Origin: Blattabacterium cuenoti
Lineage (GTDB): Bacteria > Bacteroidota > Bacteroidia > Flavobacteriales > Blattabacteriaceae
Reading direction: 5' to 3'
DNA: 64,000 nt
Assembly (NCBI RefSeq): GCF_014252035.1
Contig: NZ_CP059207.1
Location: 523,578-587,577 of the forward strand
The translations under genes and the position numbers were made by a program. Positions 26,604-35,209 of this stretch are shown piece after piece (within the stretch, counting starts at the first letter, position 1; every line of letters begins with the position of its first letter). A model generated the notes under the pieces. That model was not told the DNA's origin, ran no database searches, and saw only the letters and a program-made list of their open reading frames with translations.

Positions 26604-29207
26604 TTATAAATCTTTACCTATAAAGAATCTTGTTTTCCATTTTGATAAAAATGGTTTTTTATCAATTAAGTCTATAGGATAAATAACATCTATACCTAAA
26701 AATCCTATTGGAGAAATAAAAGAACGAATTCCAAATCCAAAAGATTTATTCATCAAAAAAGGATTAAATTTTCGATAAGAACTACTAATACTTCCTCCTT
26801 CTACAAAAGAATTAGTCCAAATTTTAATATTATTTGGAACATTTGGAATAATATTATTGATATTGATTAAATAACGTAATTCTAAAATAATTTTGTCATA
26901 AATTATACCTCCAGTTTTTAACATTGGATATTTTGAATTATTCATTTCTGTGTTATAACCTCTTAATGTAATAACATCAATATCTTCTAATCCAAAAAAT
27001 TTACTAGGAATTTCTCCCATATAAAATTTTTGAAATGGATATAATTTACTTTTTTGATTTGTAGCTAAACATCCAAATTCTCCTCCAATTCTTATTACCA
27101 TATCTTTCATAATCTTTTTGTACCAAGAAGAATTCATTCTAAATTTAGAATATTCCATCCATTCTATTTTTTTATTTATATCTCCATTATTATTATTATC
27201 ACTTTTAAAAATAAAAGAATATGGTGGAGTAAATTCAATGTTAAACTGCATTTTTGATCCTTCTAATGGAAAAATAAAATCAGGTTTTGTTGAAATTCTT
27301 TGAAATGAAACTAAAGAACTTAGATTACCAAATATATGTTCATAATAAGAATTAGATAGCATTTCTCTTTTATATGAAGAAAAATCATAATCTATTAAAA
27401 ATGAGGCACTCAAATAAGGATCTAAAAATTTTAAAAATTTATCTACTTGAATAGATGCTCCTTTTCTTTCTAATATTTGTGTTTTGATATCTGCAATTTT
27501 ATTATTTTCATTAATTTGAGATATAAGGAAATCATCATCGTTGTCTTTTATTCTTTTCAAAGAATATTTACCATGTAGTGTTATAGATGTGGGATTTATT
27601 TTACTACCAAGCCAAGGTTCTGTAAAATAAAATCCATAAGATAAAAAATCTTTTCCTAATTTGCTAAAAAGTGATAATTTTTGATTATCCCCCTGAGGAA
27701 TAGGGTTCCATAAACTCCAGTTAAAAAAATTTTTTAAAGAAAAATTATTAAAATTTAATCTAAAATCTCCAATAAATTTTTTGATACTTTTACCATCAAA
27801 TCCTCCATAAAATTGGATTTCATTAGTATTTTGCTCTACAACACACCATTCTATATCAACAGAATTTTCATTTATTGGATAAACATTAGGATAAACATTC
27901 TTAAATAATTTTAAGCTTTCTAAGTTTAATAAACTCTCTTTTACTTTTTTAGCAGAAAAAAGGTCACCTTTATGAGTAGTTATTTCTCTTATAATAACAT
28001 AATCATTAGTAATTGAATTTCCAGATATTTTAATATCATTTATATATACAGGTTGATTTTCTTCTATTTGTATCGTTAAATGTATTTTATTATTTCCTAT
28101 TATTTTCTCTATAGGATTTATTTTAACAAATAAAAATCCTAAATTTAAATAAGTATTTAAAATGCTCGTATTTTTTGGATCGAATATTTTATGACTAATA
28201 TTGATTCTATCATAAATATCATTTTTTTTGTATGTAAAAATATCTTTTAGTGTACTTGTACTTATATTTTTATTTCCAAAAAATTCAACATCATTTTCTA
28301 AATAATATTTATCTCCTTCAATAATTTTTATTTTTATAATATAATCTCCAAAACTTTTTTTCCATACTGAATCTAAAAATATTTTAACATCTATAAACCC
28401 CATGGATTGATATTTATCAATAATACTTTTTATATCCTCTTGTATATTTTTTTCGACGAAAACATAATTTGAACTATCTATTATTGGAATATAAAAACTT
28501 TTTTTAGTTTTTTTCATGTATTTAAGTAACTGTTCACTACTTAATTCTTTATTACCCTCGAATAATATTTCTTTTATTCCAATTTTTCGTCCTTGATTTA
28601 CATCAATATGTAAAATATTTTTTTCATTATCATTATCTTTTTTTAAGATGCTACATTTTACACTAATTTCATCATATCCTTTATCCTTATAATATTCAAT
28701 GATTTCATTCTTAATATTTTGAATAAAATCAACTGAAATTCTATATCCAGGTTTAATATTTTTCAGTATAGGAAATTCATCAATTTGTATTCCATCTGCT
28801 ATGATTTCATCTATCTCTATTAAATCTTTTAATTCAAAAAACAAATCAATTTCATTTTTTGAAATTTGTTTTTTATAAACAGAAATATCTTGAAATAAAT
28901 TATTTTTCCACAATACATTTATTATTTCATTTATTTTATTTTCAGATAGATCAATAAAATCACCGGAATAAATATTAGATAATTTAGAAATAAAATTATG
29001 ATCATACTTTGTTTGTCCAAAAACATGAATTTTTCTTATTCGAAAAAGATTATTTTCATTTCGAATAGATAAATCATCTATATGACGAATAATATATTTA
29101 TGATGTTCATATTCATTAGAAATATTAGAAAAAGAATAACTTTTCTGTTGTAGTATTTGCATCATTATTAAAAAACCAAAAATGGTAATAACAATATTTT
29201 TTTTCAT
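26604..29207 (-). CDS. bamA: Outer membrane protein assembly factor BamA
   Basis: BamA inserts beta-barrel proteins into the outer membrane. The 867-residue protein has a signal peptide (about 1-26), a periplasmic region with five POTRA domains (about 55-450; repeated patterns such as IRKIHVFGQTKYDHNFI and IKISGNSITNDYVIIREI), and a C-terminal barrel that includes the loop-6 region LRGYNTEMN and ends RFFIGKDL. It is the last gene of nadK-uppS-bamA on the minus strand, the standard Bacteroidetes cluster. In free-living relatives skp-like chaperone genes usually follow; here a tRNA gene of the other strand does. Confidence 0.95.
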   Translation of the reverse strand: MKKNIVITIFGFLIMMQILQQKSYSFSNISNEYEHHKYIIRHIDDLSIRNENNLFRIRKIHVFGQTKYDHNFISKLSNIYSGDFIDLSENKINEIINVLWKNNLFQDISVYKKQISKNEIDLFFELKDLIEIDEIIADGIQIDEFPILKNIKPGYRISVDFIQNIKNEIIEYYKDKGYDEISVKCSILKKDNDNEKNILHIDVNQGRKIGIKEILFEGNKELSSEQLLKYMKKTKKSFYIPIIDSSNYVFVEKNIQEDIKSIIDKYQSMGFIDVKIFLDSVWKKSFGDYIIKIKIIEGDKYYLENDVEFFGNKNISTSTLKDIFTYKKNDIYDRINISHKIFDPKNTSILNTYLNLGFLFVKINPIEKIIGNNKIHLTIQIEENQPVYINDIKISGNSITNDYVIIREITTHKGDLFSAKKVKESLLNLESLKLFKNVYPNVYPINENSVDIEWCVVEQNTNEIQFYGGFDGKSIKKFIGDFRLNFNNFSLKNFFNWSLWNPIPQGDNQKLSLFSKLGKDFLSYGFYFTEPWLGSKINPTSITLHGKYSLKRIKDNDDDFLISQINENNKIADIKTQILERKGASIQVDKFLKFLDPYLSASFLIDYDFSSYKREMLSNSYYEHIFGNLSSLVSFQRISTKPDFIFPLEGSKMQFNIEFTPPYSFIFKSDNNNNGDINKKIEWMEYSKFRMNSSWYKKIMKDMVIRIGGEFGCLATNQKSKLYPFQKFYMGEIPSKFFGLEDIDVITLRGYNTEMNNSKYPMLKTGGIIYDKIILELRYLININNIIPNVPNNIKIWTNSFVEGGSISSSYRKFNPFLMNKSFGFGIRSFISPIGFLGIDVIYPIDLIDKKPFLSKWKTRFFIGKDL

Positions 29208-29220
29208 ACAGTAATTTAAG

Positions 29221-29964
29221 TTATTTTATGCGTCCAAAACGACGTTTTCTTCTTTGATAATTTATTATAGCCTTATAAAAATCTTTTTTTCTAAAATCAG
29301 GCCATAAAACATCTGTAAAATACAATTCAGCATAAGCAGATTGCCAAAGTAAAAAATTACTTATCCTATGTTCTCCACTTGTTCTTATCATTAAATCTAC
29401 ATCTGGTAAATTTTTAGTATATAAATGATTTTTAAAATATAACTCATCTACATCTTTTAATGAAAAATCTCCATTACATATTTTTTTTGCTATACTTTTT
29501 GTAGCTCTTAAAATTTCTTCTCTAGATCCATAACTCAATGCTAATATTAAAGTACCAGATGTGTTATGTTCTGTTTTTTTTGTAAAAAATAATAACTCTT
29601 CTTGAATAATATTGGAAAATTTTTCGATTTCTCCTATGATAATAACTTTTACATTTTTTTCATGAATATCTTCTAAATTTGTTCTTAAATTAGTGTGAAA
29701 TAGTTTCATTAAACTATCTACTTCTTTTTTTGGCCTATTCCAATTTTCTGATGAAAAAACATATAAAGTAACATATGGAATACTTAATTCTCTAGAAACA
29801 TTTATAGTTTCCTTTACAGATTCTATTGCCTTTTTATGTCCAAATGTTCTAAATTTTCCTCTTTTTTCAGCCCATCTACCATTTCCATCCATAATAATAG
29901 CTACATGACTTGGTATGTTATTGCAATCTATTTTATTTAATAAATTTTTTTCCAACTCTATCAT
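29221..29964 (-). CDS. uppS: Isoprenyl transferase (undecaprenyl diphosphate synthase)
   Basis: UppS builds the C55 carrier lipid for peptidoglycan and LPS sugars. The catalytic Asp26 lies in AIIMDGNGRWA, the same number as in E. coli, when the start is set at the internal ATG used here (247 residues). An upstream ATG would add the hydrophobic tail MIFIIIFII, which the family lacks. Other motifs are YVFSSENWNRP, LALSYGSREE and DLMIRTSGEHRISNFLLWQ. It lies 13 bases before bamA and shortly after nadK. Confidence 0.96.
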   Translation of the reverse strand: MIELEKNLLNKIDCNNIPSHVAIIMDGNGRWAEKRGKFRTFGHKKAIESVKETINVSRELSIPYVTLYVFSSENWNRPKKEVDSLMKLFHTNLRTNLEDIHEKNVKVIIIGEIEKFSNIIQEELLFFTKKTEHNTSGTLILALSYGSREEILRATKSIAKKICNGDFSLKDVDELYFKNHLYTKNLPDVDLMIRTSGEHRISNFLLWQSAYAELYFTDVLWPDFRKKDFYKAIINYQRRKRRFGRIK

Positions 29965-29994
29965 AATAATAAATATAATAATAAAAATCAATAC

Positions 29995-30888
29995 TCAATT
30001 TCTCTGATCCATTCCCCATAAAAGTTTTTCCCGCAAAGTTTTATAATATATATTCCTTTCTTCTTGAAGGAGGTATATATAAAAAGGGGCTTTTCTAATA
30101 AAAAGTTCATTGTCTTGGTTCATACATGTTAATCTAGTGTCCATTGATAAAGAATAATACTTTACACGACTATGTATTTTTAAATGAACTATTTTCTGAT
30201 CTGATATAATTAATGGACGAGAAAATAAATTATGTGGAGATATAGGAGTAAGAACAAAATTTTTATTGTCGGGGCTTATTATAGGGCCCCCACAACTTAA
30301 AGAATACCCCGTAGAACCTGTAGGAGTTGAAACTATTAACCCATCTGCCCAATAAGATGTTAAAAACTCATTATCAATATAAGCATCTATAGTAATCATG
30401 GAGACTGTTTCTTTGCGAAGAATAACTATTTCATTTAATGCAAAATTGAAAAAATCTTCTTTTTTTTTTATCCTTGAAGTTTCTAACCATAATAAACTTC
30501 TTTTCATCAAATGCAATTTTTTGTTAAAAATTTGATCTATTTTTTTTATGAAAACATCTTTATTGAAAGTAGCTAAAAAACCTAAATTACCTGTATTAAC
30601 ACCAACAATAGGAATACCGGAATCTCTAATCAAAGTTATAGCAGATAATATAGTTCCATCCCCTCCAAAAGTAAACATTAGGCTAAAATCTTTAGTTAGT
30701 TCTTTATAATGAGAAAAAACAGGAAAATTTAGATTTTTTAATTCTTCAAAAGAATTTAAAATGTCTAAAAAAGATTTTTCAATATATATATCTATTGAGT
30801 GATTAAATGCATAACCTATGAACTGATTTAAGTAAGGAATATTTTTTTTACCAAATTTTTGTCCATATAAGGCTATTTTCATCTTCAT
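29995..30888 (-). CDS. nadK: NAD kinase
   Basis: NadK phosphorylates NAD to NADP. The 297-residue protein has GGDG at 75-78 with the following TILSA, NTGNLGFLA, and the catalytic-region TPTGSTGYSLSCGGPI. Two in-frame ATG codons two residues apart are possible starts. It is the first gene of the nadK-uppS-bamA run. In free-living flavobacteria a PorG/DUF6089-type gene usually stands between nadK and uppS; here the spacing to uppS is only about 30 bases, so that gene is missing. Confidence 0.95.
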   Translation of the reverse strand: MKMKIALYGQKFGKKNIPYLNQFIGYAFNHSIDIYIEKSFLDILNSFEELKNLNFPVFSHYKELTKDFSLMFTFGGDGTILSAITLIRDSGIPIVGVNTGNLGFLATFNKDVFIKKIDQIFNKKLHLMKRSLLWLETSRIKKKEDFFNFALNEIVILRKETVSMITIDAYIDNEFLTSYWADGLIVSTPTGSTGYSLSCGGPIISPDNKNFVLTPISPHNLFSRPLIISDQKIVHLKIHSRVKYYSLSMDTRLTCMNQDNELFIRKAPFYIYLLQEERNIYYKTLREKLLWGMDQRN

Positions 30889-30922
30889 TTATTTTGTAAA
30901 GTTGCAAGAAAAATATTAATTT

Positions 30923-30955
30923 TTTGTAGAAATATATGAAAAAAAGATTAATTTG
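30923..30955 (+). promoter_or_regulatory. Possible promoter of the mevalonate-kinase-like gene
   Basis: TTTG at 30923-30926 is followed after 21 bases by TTAATTTG at 30948-30955, one mismatch from TAnnTTTG. Published flavobacterial promoters allow 17-23 bases between the elements. The start codon is 48 bases further on. The mismatch makes this weaker than the pdhA case. Confidence 0.3.
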
Positions 30956-31002
30956 GTTTTCACTAATTGATCTTTTTAAAAGACCTTACCTAAGGAAAAA
31001 AA

Positions 31003-31929
31003 ATGAGAAAACAATTTTTTCCTGCAAAAATACTTTTATTTGGAGAATATGGAGTTATGGAAAATTCGGTAGGTATTTCCATTCCTCATAATTCTTATAC
31101 AGGATCTTTAGAATTTCATACAAAATTCAATACAAAAATTTTATATTCTAATTACGAAATAAAAAAATATTATAATTTTTTATCAATTTTAGAAAAAAAA
31201 AGAAGAAACTTAATAAAATTGAATTTAAGAAAATTACATGAAGATTTACAAAAAGGAATTTTTTTTCATTCAAATATTCCTCAAGGATATGGAATAGGAA
31301 GTTCTGGAGCATTAGTAGCTGCAATATATGACAGATATGCAAAAAAAAAATTAGAAAAATGTTTAAAACATGCAATAATACTAAAAGAAATATTTAGCAA
31401 AATGGAATCTTTTTTTCATGGAAAAAGTTCTGGTATTGACCCTCTAACTTGTTATTTAAATATTCCTCTACTTATTCATTCAAAAACAGATATAACAGAA
31501 ATAAAATTTGCAAAAAATAATAATAAAAATAAGGGAACTATTTTTTTGCTAAATTCAGGATTTCCAGGAAAAACTTCTTCCATGGCAAGATTTTTTATTG
31601 AAAAATTGAAAAATCCTAAATTTAGGAAAATATTAAAGAATGAATTCATAATATATAATGAGAAATGCGTGGAATCTTTTTTAAAAAAAGATTTTGAATT
31701 TTTATTAAAGAATGTAAAAATTCTTTCCACTTGGATTTTCAATAATCTACGCCCTATGATTCCAAAAAAACTTTGGAAAATATGGGAAGAAGGTATTTTA
31801 AACAACAGATATTATTTAAAATTATGTGGATCTGGAGGGGGAGGTTTTATATTAGGATTTACTAAAAATTATGAAATATCAAAAAATAAATTAAAAAAAT
31901 ATACAACAAAAGTTGTATTTCATTTTTAA
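31003..31929 (+). CDS. mvk: GHMP-family kinase, probably mevalonate kinase
   Basis: The protein (308 residues) has the opening AKILLFGEYGVMENSVGISIP, the ATP motif PQGYGIGSSG at 93-102, FHGKSSGIDPLTC, and a glycine-rich third motif GSGGGGFILGF near the end, the layout of mevalonate kinase in Bacteroidetes. In flavobacteria this gene is also followed by a pseudouridine synthase, as here. It would phosphorylate mevalonate for isoprenoids, supplying uppS. No other mevalonate pathway gene is in the window, so the pathway is inferred and another GHMP kinase role is possible. Confidence 0.7.
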   Translation: MRKQFFPAKILLFGEYGVMENSVGISIPHNSYTGSLEFHTKFNTKILYSNYEIKKYYNFLSILEKKRRNLIKLNLRKLHEDLQKGIFFHSNIPQGYGIGSSGALVAAIYDRYAKKKLEKCLKHAIILKEIFSKMESFFHGKSSGIDPLTCYLNIPLLIHSKTDITEIKFAKNNNKNKGTIFLLNSGFPGKTSSMARFFIEKLKNPKFRKILKNEFIIYNEKCVESFLKKDFEFLLKNVKILSTWIFNNLRPMIPKKLWKIWEEGILNNRYYLKLCGSGGGGFILGFTKNYEISKNKLKKYTTKVVFHF

Positions 31930-32696
31930 TGAAAAAAATATATAATATGTACCAAAAAATCAGATTAAATCATTATTTATCTAATGCTGGTATTTGTTCA
32001 AGAAGAAAAGCAGATAAATTAATTCAATCAGGATCTATAGAAATTAATGGAGTTACTGTTCTAAAACTAGGAAGTTTAGTTGGTATAGATGATATAGTAA
32101 AATACAACGGTAAAACTGTTAAAAATAATAATGATAAAATATATGTACTACTAAATAAACCTAAAAATTTTATTTGTTCTACAAAAGATCAATTTCATAG
32201 AAAAACAGTAATCGATTTATTTCCAAAACTTTATGAATATAAAAGAATTTATCCTGTAGGGAGATTAGACTATTCTACTACAGGAATATTACTTCTTACA
32301 AATGATGGATTTCTTTCCGAAAGATTAACTCATCCCAAATTCCATGTAAAAAAAATATATCACGTATATTTAAACAAAGAAATTTGTAACAAGGATTTAG
32401 ATAAAATAAGAGAAGGAAAAATTTATTTAAAAGAAGGAAGAGTTAAAGTTCTTTTTGTAGAAAAGAGTTTTCAAAAAAATCAAGTAAAAATAGGTTTATC
32501 CATTGGATGGAACAGAATTATTAAAAGAATTTTCAAAAGATTAAACTATAGAGTTGATCATCTAGATAGAATAAATTTTGCTGGATTCCATAAAAAAAAC
32601 ATTAAAATAGGAAAATACCGTTTTTTAAATCAAGAAATAATAAAAAAAACAATTGAAAATAATTTTATTTATGAAAAAAAATATAAGTATAATTAA
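31929..32696 (+). CDS. Pseudouridine synthase, RsuA/RluB family
   Basis: It isomerises a uridine of ribosomal RNA. The 255-residue protein has an N-terminal S4 RNA-binding domain (about 10-65, RLNHYLSNAGICSRRKADKL) and a catalytic domain with Asp114 in VGRLDYSTTGILLLTNDG. Length and S4 domain favour the RluB/RsuA branch; the exact rRNA site cannot be told. Its start overlaps the kinase stop by one base (TAATG), and its 3' end overlaps aroQ, so the three genes are tightly coupled. Confidence 0.9.
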   Translation: MKKIYNMYQKIRLNHYLSNAGICSRRKADKLIQSGSIEINGVTVLKLGSLVGIDDIVKYNGKTVKNNNDKIYVLLNKPKNFICSTKDQFHRKTVIDLFPKLYEYKRIYPVGRLDYSTTGILLLTNDGFLSERLTHPKFHVKKIYHVYLNKEICNKDLDKIREGKIYLKEGRVKVLFVEKSFQKNQVKIGLSIGWNRIIKRIFKRLNYRVDHLDRINFAGFHKKNIKIGKYRFLNQEIIKKTIENNFIYEKKYKYN

Positions 32697-33099
32697 TGGA
32701 CCAAATTTAAATTTATTAGGAAAAAGAGAAACAAAAATTTATGGATCCACAAATTTTACAGATTTTTTGGAAAGTTTAAAAAAAAAAGAATTATTTTCCA
32801 ATATAGAAATTAATTATTATCAAAATAATAGTGAGGGAAAAATTATAGACATATTACATAATATAGGTTTTTCTTGTAATGGAATTATATTAAATGCAGG
32901 AGCTTATACTCACACTTCTATAGGAATAGCTGATGCTATAAAATCAATAATTTCTCCTGTTATTGAAATTCATATTTCCAATATTCATTCAAGAGAAAAT
33001 TTTAGAAAAAGTTCATATTTATCACCTGTTTGTAAAGGAACTATATTTGGTTTTGGATTAAAATCCTATGAATTAGGAATAATTAGTTTTTGTTTATAA
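32671..33099 (+). CDS. aroQ: 3-dehydroquinate dehydratase, type II
   Basis: AroQ makes 3-dehydroshikimate in the shikimate pathway to aromatic amino acids. Motifs of the type II enzyme are ISIINGPNLNLLGKRE, the lid tyrosine in KIYGS, NAGAYTHTSIGIADAI and EIHISNIHSRENFRKSS with the catalytic His. The start chosen gives 142 residues and a 26-base overlap with the pseudouridine synthase; an ATG 18 bases further upstream would only add MKIILF. The 3' end overlaps engB on the other strand by 34 bases. Confidence 0.95.
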   Translation: MKKNISIINGPNLNLLGKRETKIYGSTNFTDFLESLKKKELFSNIEINYYQNNSEGKIIDILHNIGFSCNGIILNAGAYTHTSIGIADAIKSIISPVIEIHISNIHSRENFRKSSYLSPVCKGTIFGFGLKSYELGIISFCL

Positions 33100-33686
33100 A
33101 TAGACAATTGTTCTTCCATATACCTAATGATATTCTTTCTTCCATATTTTTTTTTTACAGAGACCTTAAACCAAGTAGGAATTGATAATTTGTTATTCTT
33201 AATTACATTTATGTAACGACATATATTTTTATCAATAGTTAAATTACTCATTTTATCTATTTTTGTAAATACAATACAAAAATTGATTTTATTATCATTT
33301 AATTTTTTTATTAAATTAAAATCACTTTCTTGAATAAACATTCTAGAATCTATTAATAAAAATAAAGATATTATCTTATTGTTTTTAACAAAAAGATAAT
33401 TATTTACTAACTTTTGGATATCATTTTTTTTTCTTAATGAATATCCATATCCTGGTAAATCGATTAAATACCATTTTCTATTTATTAAAAAATAATTAAT
33501 GTATCGTGTACTTCCTAAATGAGAAGAAACATTAGCTATTTTTTTATTCACTATATAATTGATTAAACTAGATTTTCCAACATTAGAACGTCCAGCAAAA
33601 GCATATTCTGGAAATATGTATCTATGATTACTGTATTGATTAATATCAACTACACTTTTTTTAAATTTTACAGAAAAAATTTTCAT
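33066..33686 (-). CDS. engB: Ribosome biogenesis GTP-binding protein (YihA/YsxC)
   Basis: EngB is a small GTPase needed for large-subunit assembly. G motifs are GRSNVGKSS (G1), DLPGYGYS (G3) and TKIDK (G4). The start MKIFSVKF is preferred to an ATG four codons upstream because it matches the family; it gives 206 residues. The gene overlaps the hydrolase upstream by 26 bases and aroQ tail to tail by 34 bases. The residues after G1 (SHLGSTRYINYF) differ from the usual GRPGKTQLINHF, a conservative drift in the switch region. Confidence 0.93.
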   Translation of the reverse strand: MKIFSVKFKKSVVDINQYSNHRYIFPEYAFAGRSNVGKSSLINYIVNKKIANVSSHLGSTRYINYFLINRKWYLIDLPGYGYSLRKKNDIQKLVNNYLFVKNNKIISLFLLIDSRMFIQESDFNLIKKLNDNKINFCIVFTKIDKMSNLTIDKNICRYINVIKNNKLSIPTWFKVSVKKKYGRKNIIRYMEEQLSIYKQKLIIPNS

Positions 33687-34452
33687 GATCAAAATCAAAT
33701 TTTGATAACCATTTTTCTAATATGTCTAGAAATATTTTAGGACGTTCCATCATAGGAACATGTCCACACTTATCTATCCAATATAATTCCGAATGTGGAA
33801 GTAATCTATGAAATTCCTTTGCTACTTCTGGAGGAGTAACATGATCTTGTTTTCCCCAAATAAGACAAATAGGTTGATGAATTACAGATAAATCTTTAGA
33901 CATATTATATTTCATTGCACTTTTTGCAAGGTATAAAGTTTTCATTCCTTTTTTTTTATCATTCACAATGTGAAAAACTTCATCAACTAATTCTTTAGTT
34001 GCTATTTTTGGATCAAAAAATACTTCTTGTGATTTTTTTCTGATATATTCGTAATTTTCCCTTTTAGGGAAACCGTCTCCAAAAGACTTTTCAAATAAAC
34101 CAGAGCTTCCTGTTAAAACTAAAGAATGTACTAGATCTATTCTTTTTTTAGCTATAATTAAAGCTATATGTCCTCCCAGAGAGTTGCCTATTAAAGTAGC
34201 CTTTTCAATTCCTATCTCTATTAAAAATTGAATAACATATTTAGATAAGTTAGAAATATTTGTTAAAAATAGTGGCATATTATAAATAGGTAATGAAGGA
34301 ATAATAACTTTGTAACCTTTTTTTGGAAAAAAATCTAATAAAGCTTTAAAATTACTTAACCCACCCATCAATCCATGAAGTAATATTAAAGGATGACCTT
34401 CTCCTTTTTTTATATAAGGGAACTTTTTCTCTTTTTTAAAAAGATTAAACAT
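33661..34452 (-). CDS. Alpha/beta-fold hydrolase
   Basis: The 263-residue protein has the oxyanion motif LLHGLMGGLSNF, the nucleophile elbow GNSLGGHIAL, an acid near WGKQDHVTPPEVA and the catalytic His in CGHVPMMERP, so the triad is complete. Substrate unknown. In flavobacteria a hydrolase of this type stands directly upstream of engB, as here, which suggests an old functional or merely operonic link. It lies 22 bases after rnc. Confidence 0.88.
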   Translation of the reverse strand: MFNLFKKEKKFPYIKKGEGHPLILLHGLMGGLSNFKALLDFFPKKGYKVIIPSLPIYNMPLFLTNISNLSKYVIQFLIEIGIEKATLIGNSLGGHIALIIAKKRIDLVHSLVLTGSSGLFEKSFGDGFPKRENYEYIRKKSQEVFFDPKIATKELVDEVFHIVNDKKKGMKTLYLAKSAMKYNMSKDLSVIHQPICLIWGKQDHVTPPEVAKEFHRLLPHSELYWIDKCGHVPMMERPKIFLDILEKWLSKFDFDHENFFCKI

Positions 34453-34474
34453 GAAGTTTTAATTTTACAATTTT

Positions 34475-35209
34475 TCATTTTTTTATATTTAACATATTAT
34501 TATTAACACGAATATAAGCTGCTTTTGCAGCCATTTCTTCAGATTTTTTTTTTGACCCACCTGTTCCTTCTGTTATTAATTGATATTCTGTAATTATAAG
34601 TTTTGATAAATAAATAATTTGATTTTTATCCTTATCTTCTTTTTCTATAGAAGTTTGAAAATTGATAAGAATTTTATTTTTCTGAGCCCATTCGATCATC
34701 AAAACCTTATAACTAGAAATTTCATTTTGTAATTTTTCTATACTTATGTGAGTTTTTATTATTTTATCTACAAAATGTTTACAATTATTATACCCCATAT
34801 TTATATATATAAATCCTATTAAAACTTCAAGTGTATTACCCAAAATGTTATCTGATATAATATTTATTTCTAATAAAATATCTGTAAGAATTAATTTCTT
34901 ATATAATTCATTCAAATTTTTTCTGCATACAATCTTAGATCGTATTTTAGTTAATTCTCCTTCTTTTTTTTCAGGTAGTTTTTCATATAAAAAATGTGAT
35001 ATTATAGTATTTAATACAGCATCTCCTAAGAATTCTAGCCTTTGAAAATGAATAAAATTCATTTTGTTATTATTAACAACTACTTTTGTAGAAAAACTAT
35101 AAATGAGAATCTCTTTTAAAAAATTTGTTTCTTTTAGTTGAAATCCTAATATTTTACTTAATTTTTTTACCAAAATAGATAATTTTTCACTATTACTATT
35201 AGATAACAT
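34475..35209 (-). CDS. rnc: Ribonuclease III
   Basis: RNase III cuts double-stranded RNA, including rRNA precursors. The signature RLEFLGDAVLNTIISHFLYE is present, the acidic metal ligands follow (GNTLEVLIGFIYIN), and a double-stranded RNA-binding domain ends in GGSKKKSEEMAAKAAY. The start used gives 244 residues and an 11-base overlap with fabF; an ATG 45 bases upstream would lie deeper in fabF and add non-family sequence. Ten T (ten A in the mRNA) occur in frame near the end. The acpP-fabF-rnc order is classical. Confidence 0.92.
   Translation of the reverse strand: MLSNSNSEKLSILVKKLSKILGFQLKETNFLKEILIYSFSTKVVVNNNKMNFIHFQRLEFLGDAVLNTIISHFLYEKLPEKKEGELTKIRSKIVCRKNLNELYKKLILTDILLEINIISDNILGNTLEVLIGFIYINMGYNNCKHFVDKIIKTHISIEKLQNEISSYKVLMIEWAQKNKILINFQTSIEKEDKDKNQIIYLSKLIITEYQLITEGTGGSKKKSEEMAAKAAYIRVNNNMLNIKK

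Noticed and set aside
30989-31002. Strong Shine-Dalgarno site (AAGGA) before the kinase gene
   Set aside because: AAGGA is present 9 bases before the ATG, but Bacteroidetes use such sites little and most genes here lack one, so it was not listed as decisive.
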